Assembly (NCBI RefSeq): GCF_037104765.1
Contig: NZ_JBAWSY010000012.1
Coordinates: 1-64,000 of the forward strand
Direction of reading: 5' to 3'
DNA length: 64,000 nt
Source: Psychrobacillus mangrovi
GTDB lineage: Bacteria; Bacillota; Bacilli; Bacillales_A; Planococcaceae
The notes under the pieces are model-generated. The model was not told where the DNA came from, made no database searches, and saw nothing but the letters and a program-made list of their open reading frames with translations. Shown piece after piece: positions 61,300-64,000 of the stretch (its first letter is position 1; each line of letters begins with the position of its first letter). The translations under genes were made by a program, and so were the position numbers.

Positions 61300-61641
61300 A
61301 TGAATCGTAATTGGGCACTTGTAATTATAGCTGGTATTATTGAAATTTTTTGGGCAATCGGGCTGAAGTATTCAAATAACTGGATTTCTTGGATTGTAAT
61401 TGCCTTGCTAATATATTTATCATTTGTTGTTTTGCTAAAAGCATTACAAACCGTACCAGTCGCATCTGCATATGCTGTCTTTACAGGAATTGGGACAGCG
61501 GGTACGGTTGTTGTAGAGATGGTTGTTTTCGGAGAACCATTTAGTTGGACAAAAATATTCTTTATACTATTGCTATTAGCTGGTGTAATAGGATTGAAAT
61601 TGGTCACCACAGATTCTAGTGAGAAAGAAGGTGTAGAATAA
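61300..61641 (+). CDS. Small multidrug resistance protein, subunit 1 of pair
   Basis: This is a 113-residue, four-helix SMR protein with membrane glutamate E15 (AGIIEIFWAIGLK) and YAVFTGIGTAG in helix 3. The longer hydrophilic tail (TTDSSEKEGVE) is common in one member of paired SMRs. It abuts the next gene with no gap. A heterodimer with the downstream protein would exchange protons for a cationic drug or guanidinium-like compound. It has ACGGAGGG. Confidence 0.92.
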   Translation: MNRNWALVIIAGIIEIFWAIGLKYSNNWISWIVIALLIYLSFVVLLKALQTVPVASAYAVFTGIGTAGTVVVEMVVFGEPFSWTKIFFILLLLAGVIGLKLVTTDSSEKEGVE

Positions 61642-61956
61642 ATGGATTGGGTATACCTTATTCTGGCTGGATGTCTTGAAGTAATTGGTGTTATAGGATT
61701 GAATAGAGTTATTAAATACAAGAGTATTCAATCATATTTTCTCTTAATTGGTGGGTTTATATTAAGTTTTAGTTTTCTTGCATTGGCTATGAAAACCCTC
61801 CCTATGGGATTATCCTATGCAGTTTGGACAGGGATTGGAACAGTTGGTGGGACACTTGTAGGAATGTTAGTCTACGGTGAATCTAAAGATTGGAAACGAA
61901 TTTTATTTATAGGTATGATTGTCGCTGCAGTAATTGGACTGAAATTGACTTCTTAA
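61642..61956 (+). CDS. Small multidrug resistance protein, subunit 2 of pair
   Basis: This is a 104-residue SMR partner with membrane glutamate E13 (AGCLEVIGVIGLN) and YAVWTGIGTVGG in helix 3. The shorter loops and opposite distribution of charges relative to subunit 1 fit dual-topology pairs. It starts at the base after the previous stop (TAAATG). It ends the efflux operon; no clear terminator is seen directly after it. Confidence 0.92.
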   Translation: MDWVYLILAGCLEVIGVIGLNRVIKYKSIQSYFLLIGGFILSFSFLALAMKTLPMGLSYAVWTGIGTVGGTLVGMLVYGESKDWKRILFIGMIVAAVIGLKLTS

Positions 61957-62092
61957 GAGTTAGTTAAGAAACTTATGATGCTAGACAGATTTATAATTAA
62001 ACAAATCGGGGAGTTAATCTAAAATAATTAACTCTCTTATTTTATTAAAGGCGTTTAGTGTTAAAAGTCTGGTGAAATTTGGAGGAAACAAG

Positions 62093-62404
62093 TTGTTTGT
62101 AAAAATATATCAGTATCATATCCAAAAAGATAGAGAAGACGAATATTTAATGATTCAAGAAAAGACGTCAAAAATTTATGCTAGGTATTTTGATTTTCAC
62201 ATAGTATATTTAAATAGCAAAGTTGATGAAACGAAATGGATTGAGATTGCTAGGTATAAAGACGAAGAGGAATACAATAAAAGTTTGAATATTATTAATG
62301 AACAAAAAGAAATACAAGAGTTGTTCAAAATCTTTCAATCTCTTTTGGTTGTTGGAAAGAGTGAGATAAGTGAAGAGGACTTTATAGAAAAGTTTACTCT
62401 ATAG
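62093..62404 (+). CDS. Hypothetical ABM-like small protein
   Basis: This is a 103-residue soluble protein, MFVKIYQYHIQKDREDEYLM then WIEIARYKDEEEYNKSLN. The pattern (strand with YQYHIQ, helix, strand ending in W/R, helix) suggests the ferredoxin-like antibiotic-biosynthesis-monooxygenase fold. The catalytic type cannot be judged. It starts with TTG 62093 after TTGGAGGAAAC; the open frame goes back to 62072. It is flanked by the SMR operon and a large palindromic terminator. Confidence 0.65.
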   Translation: MFVKIYQYHIQKDREDEYLMIQEKTSKIYARYFDFHIVYLNSKVDETKWIEIARYKDEEEYNKSLNIINEQKEIQELFKIFQSLLVVGKSEISEEDFIEKFTL

Positions 62405-62460
62405 GAAGGTACTCGTCCTTATTTTTATTGTACAAATAAGTGTATCCTTTAAAATGTTAA

Positions 62461-62512
62461 GAGGCTATATAAATAGGGGATATCCCCTATTTATATAGCC
62501 TCCTCTTTTTAT
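62461..62512. terminator. Perfect 42-bp palindromic bidirectional terminator
   Basis: GAGGCTATATAAATAGGGGA is followed by its exact complement (62461-62502), and a T-rich run (CTCTTTTTATT) follows on the plus strand. It lies between convergent genes. Confidence 0.9.
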
Positions 62513-62514
62513 TA

Positions 62515-63714
62515 TTATTCTACGCCTGCTGTTTTATTTTGAACACTTTTAATTTTTTTCCCGTGGGCGAAAAAATAGAAAATGATACAAACTAAAACAA
62601 CAACAGCCATGCTTACATACATTCCTCTATAGCCAAACGAAGGGATCAAAAATCCTAATATGAACGGTCCTACACCTAATCCTAAGTCGAATGAAACGAA
62701 GAAAGTTGAATTGGCTAATCCTATGCGATGAGGTGGCGCTTTTTTAACCATGATAGTTTGAACGCTAGACATTGTTGTTCCATAACCAATACCTATTAAA
62801 GCTCCAGCTATTAAAAGTATATATCCATTTTGAGCTTGACTAAGCATAATCATACCGATGAAAAACATAATCATACATGGATATACAACTGAATTTTCAC
62901 CTTTTGTGTCAAACATTCGTCCAGTAATTGGTCTTGAGACCAATAGAAAACAAGCATATATAAGAAAGAAAAAGCTTGCTGCTTCAGTTAAATTTACTTC
63001 ATTGGCAAATGAAGATATGAACGTAATGACACTTGAATAGGCAAACCCTAATATAATCATTAGCACAGCCATAGAAAGTCCGCTGAATTCAAAAAAGTCG
63101 CTTAGTTTAAATCCTTTTAAGCTCTCGACTTCTTCCTTGGATATTTTTACATTCTGTACATTTAAAGATAGAGCAAAAACTAATGCTATTACTGCAAAAA
63201 TAACACACATTAAGAAGGCCATGTTATATCCGGCATGCTGAACTATAAGTAAAGCAATAAATGGACCAACTGCTGTTGCAATTGTCACACTCATTGAAAA
63301 ATAACCAATTCCTTCTCCACTTCTTTCTCGAGGAATTGAACTTGTCATAACGGTTGCTATTACTGTAGCTGCGATACCTAATGATGCACCATGTATAAAA
63401 CGGTCTACAAATAGTAACGCTAAATTATTTATTTGGAAGTAAAGTAGAGTAGTAATGATAAACACAATGATTGAAGTAAATAGTAATTTTCTTCTACCGA
63501 TTACATCTAAATATTTCCCAGCTAGTGGGCGAGATATAAGGGTTCCGATTATAAATATACTGGAAGCAAGTCCAGCCAGACTTTGAGGTGCATCGAATTT
63601 TTTCACCGCATATTCTGAAAAAATCACCATGAGTAAATAAAAGTTCATACTAAGAAACAAGTTTGTTAAACAAACCATGATAAAGTTTTTTGTCCATAAT
63701 TTTGGTCTAGTCAT
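62515..63714 (-). CDS. MFS transporter (YfhI/YwoG-like)
   Basis: This is a 399-residue, 12-helix MFS protein. SRPLAGKYLDVIGRRKLLF is motif A after helix 2, repeated weakly as SRPITGRMFDTKGEN after helix 8. GEGIGYFSMSVTIATAVGPFIAL is helix 5. This doubled pattern is typical of Bacillus YwoG-like exporters. The substrate is unknown. It is divergent from the LysR-type gene at the window end, which may control it. Confidence 0.9.
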   Translation of the reverse strand: MTRPKLWTKNFIMVCLTNLFLSMNFYLLMVIFSEYAVKKFDAPQSLAGLASSIFIIGTLISRPLAGKYLDVIGRRKLLFTSIIVFIITTLLYFQINNLALLFVDRFIHGASLGIAATVIATVMTSSIPRERSGEGIGYFSMSVTIATAVGPFIALLIVQHAGYNMAFLMCVIFAVIALVFALSLNVQNVKISKEEVESLKGFKLSDFFEFSGLSMAVLMIILGFAYSSVITFISSFANEVNLTEAASFFFLIYACFLLVSRPITGRMFDTKGENSVVYPCMIMFFIGMIMLSQAQNGYILLIAGALIGIGYGTTMSSVQTIMVKKAPPHRIGLANSTFFVSFDLGLGVGPFILGFLIPSFGYRGMYVSMAVVVLVCIIFYFFAHGKKIKSVQNKTAGVE

Positions 63715-63847
63715 TTATATTGTCACTCCTTGTTAAAATATTTATCACTTTATTTGTCAACTGCTGATTGAACACTCTATCTATGCTACACTAGTGACAT
63801 TAATAAATAAAATAGATGTTATCTATAAAGGAGATAAGTAAATAGTT
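63715..63847. promoter_or_regulatory. Divergent promoter region, MFS and LysR genes
   Basis: In this 133-base spacer, both genes have ribosome sites (AAGGAGTG on the minus strand, AAAGGAG on the plus strand). TATTTTATTTATTAATG-like AT-rich inverted arms near 63805 could be a T-N11-A LysR site, but none is convincing. Confidence 0.35.
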
Positions 63848-64000
63848 ATGCCAACAATTACTCAATTTGAGATATTTGTAGAGGTTATTAATGAAGGGAG
63901 TTTTACAAAGGCTGCTAAAGCACTACATATGTCACAACCAGCTGTTAGCCATGCGATTGCTAGTTTGGAAACAGAGTTAGGAGTTATATTATTAGTTCGG
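63848..64000 (+). CDS. LysR-family transcriptional regulator, truncated by window
   Basis: These are the first 51 residues of a LysR-type regulator. FEIFVEVINEGSFTKAAKAL followed by HMSQPAVSHAIASLETELGV is the standard winged HTH. The effector domain is outside the window. It is divergent from the MFS gene, a common pairing in which the regulator activates its neighbour in response to a small molecule. Confidence 0.9.
   Translation, partial: MPTITQFEIFVEVINEGSFTKAAKALHMSQPAVSHAIASLETELGVILLVR

Overview
The window is AT-rich chromosomal DNA from a spore-forming Firmicute, most likely Bacillaceae/Planococcaceae (a Psychrobacillus-, Lysinibacillus- or Sporosarcina-like organism; this is inference). 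Supporting signs are strong AGGAGG ribosome binding sites, frequent TTG/GTG starts, two T-box leaders, FMN riboswitches, two Spo0E-like phosphatases, Prli42, bacilliredoxin BrxB, and a gene order (brxB, prli42, epimerase, carboxylase, PepT-like peptidase, Y-family polymerase, rnz, proC, metallo-beta-lactamase protein, SDR) that follows the Bacillus subtilis yqiW-yqj region.

1-17.7 kb is an accessory region. It holds decayed genes (zinc-dependent phospholipase C-like gene, alpha/beta hydrolase, ABC permease remnant, an unidentified remnant), a YcbLMNO-like two-component/ABC module, GNAT acetyltransferases, an inositol-phosphatase-like protein, an amidase, a HAD phosphatase and an SgrR-type regulator divergent from an MFS transporter. 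Short palindromes of two classes (AACTAACGAAGCAG..TTAGTT and AACTAACGGGTGCTTTAGTT) alternate around single genes, and a ~200 bp repeat carrying a small membrane-peptide frame is present twice.

17.8-35.5 kb is core metabolism: methylmalonyl-CoA mutase (mutA, mutB), its GTPase chaperone, BrxB, Prli42, methylmalonyl-CoA epimerase, a carboxyltransferase and a PepT-like peptidase; then a CheW protein, DNA polymerase IV, a non-canonical MurE-like ligase, RNase Z, proC with a proline T-box, an MBL protein, an SDR and a GNAT. DNA polymerase IV is flanked by two inverted MITE-like elements, each sitting inside an intrinsic terminator that has been duplicated at the insertion; the left one carries a nested Bacillaceae-1-type RNA.

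35.5-49.8 kb has Spo0E-like proteins, serine hydrolases, ribA-ribD with a flavin monooxygenase and a 5'-nucleotidase, Nudix and HAD hydrolases, a lipoprotein, two GNATs, the old yellow enzyme namA, and argG-argH. 49.9-64 kb has ribE-ribB-ribH behind two tandem FMN riboswitches, a pair of oligopeptide-type ABC permeases, more Nudix/YdcF/DinB-fold proteins, a T-box-controlled MFS transporter, a truncated DMT transporter, a TetR-controlled paired SMR efflux system, another MFS transporter and the start of a LysR regulator.

The least explained structures are two unrelated arrays of five short repeats, each with an exact 21-nt period (43504 and 53688), the inverted MITE pair in terminators, the tandem FMN riboswitches, and the alternating palindromes of the first 11 kb. 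No rRNA, tRNA, CRISPR array or complete autonomous transposon was seen.
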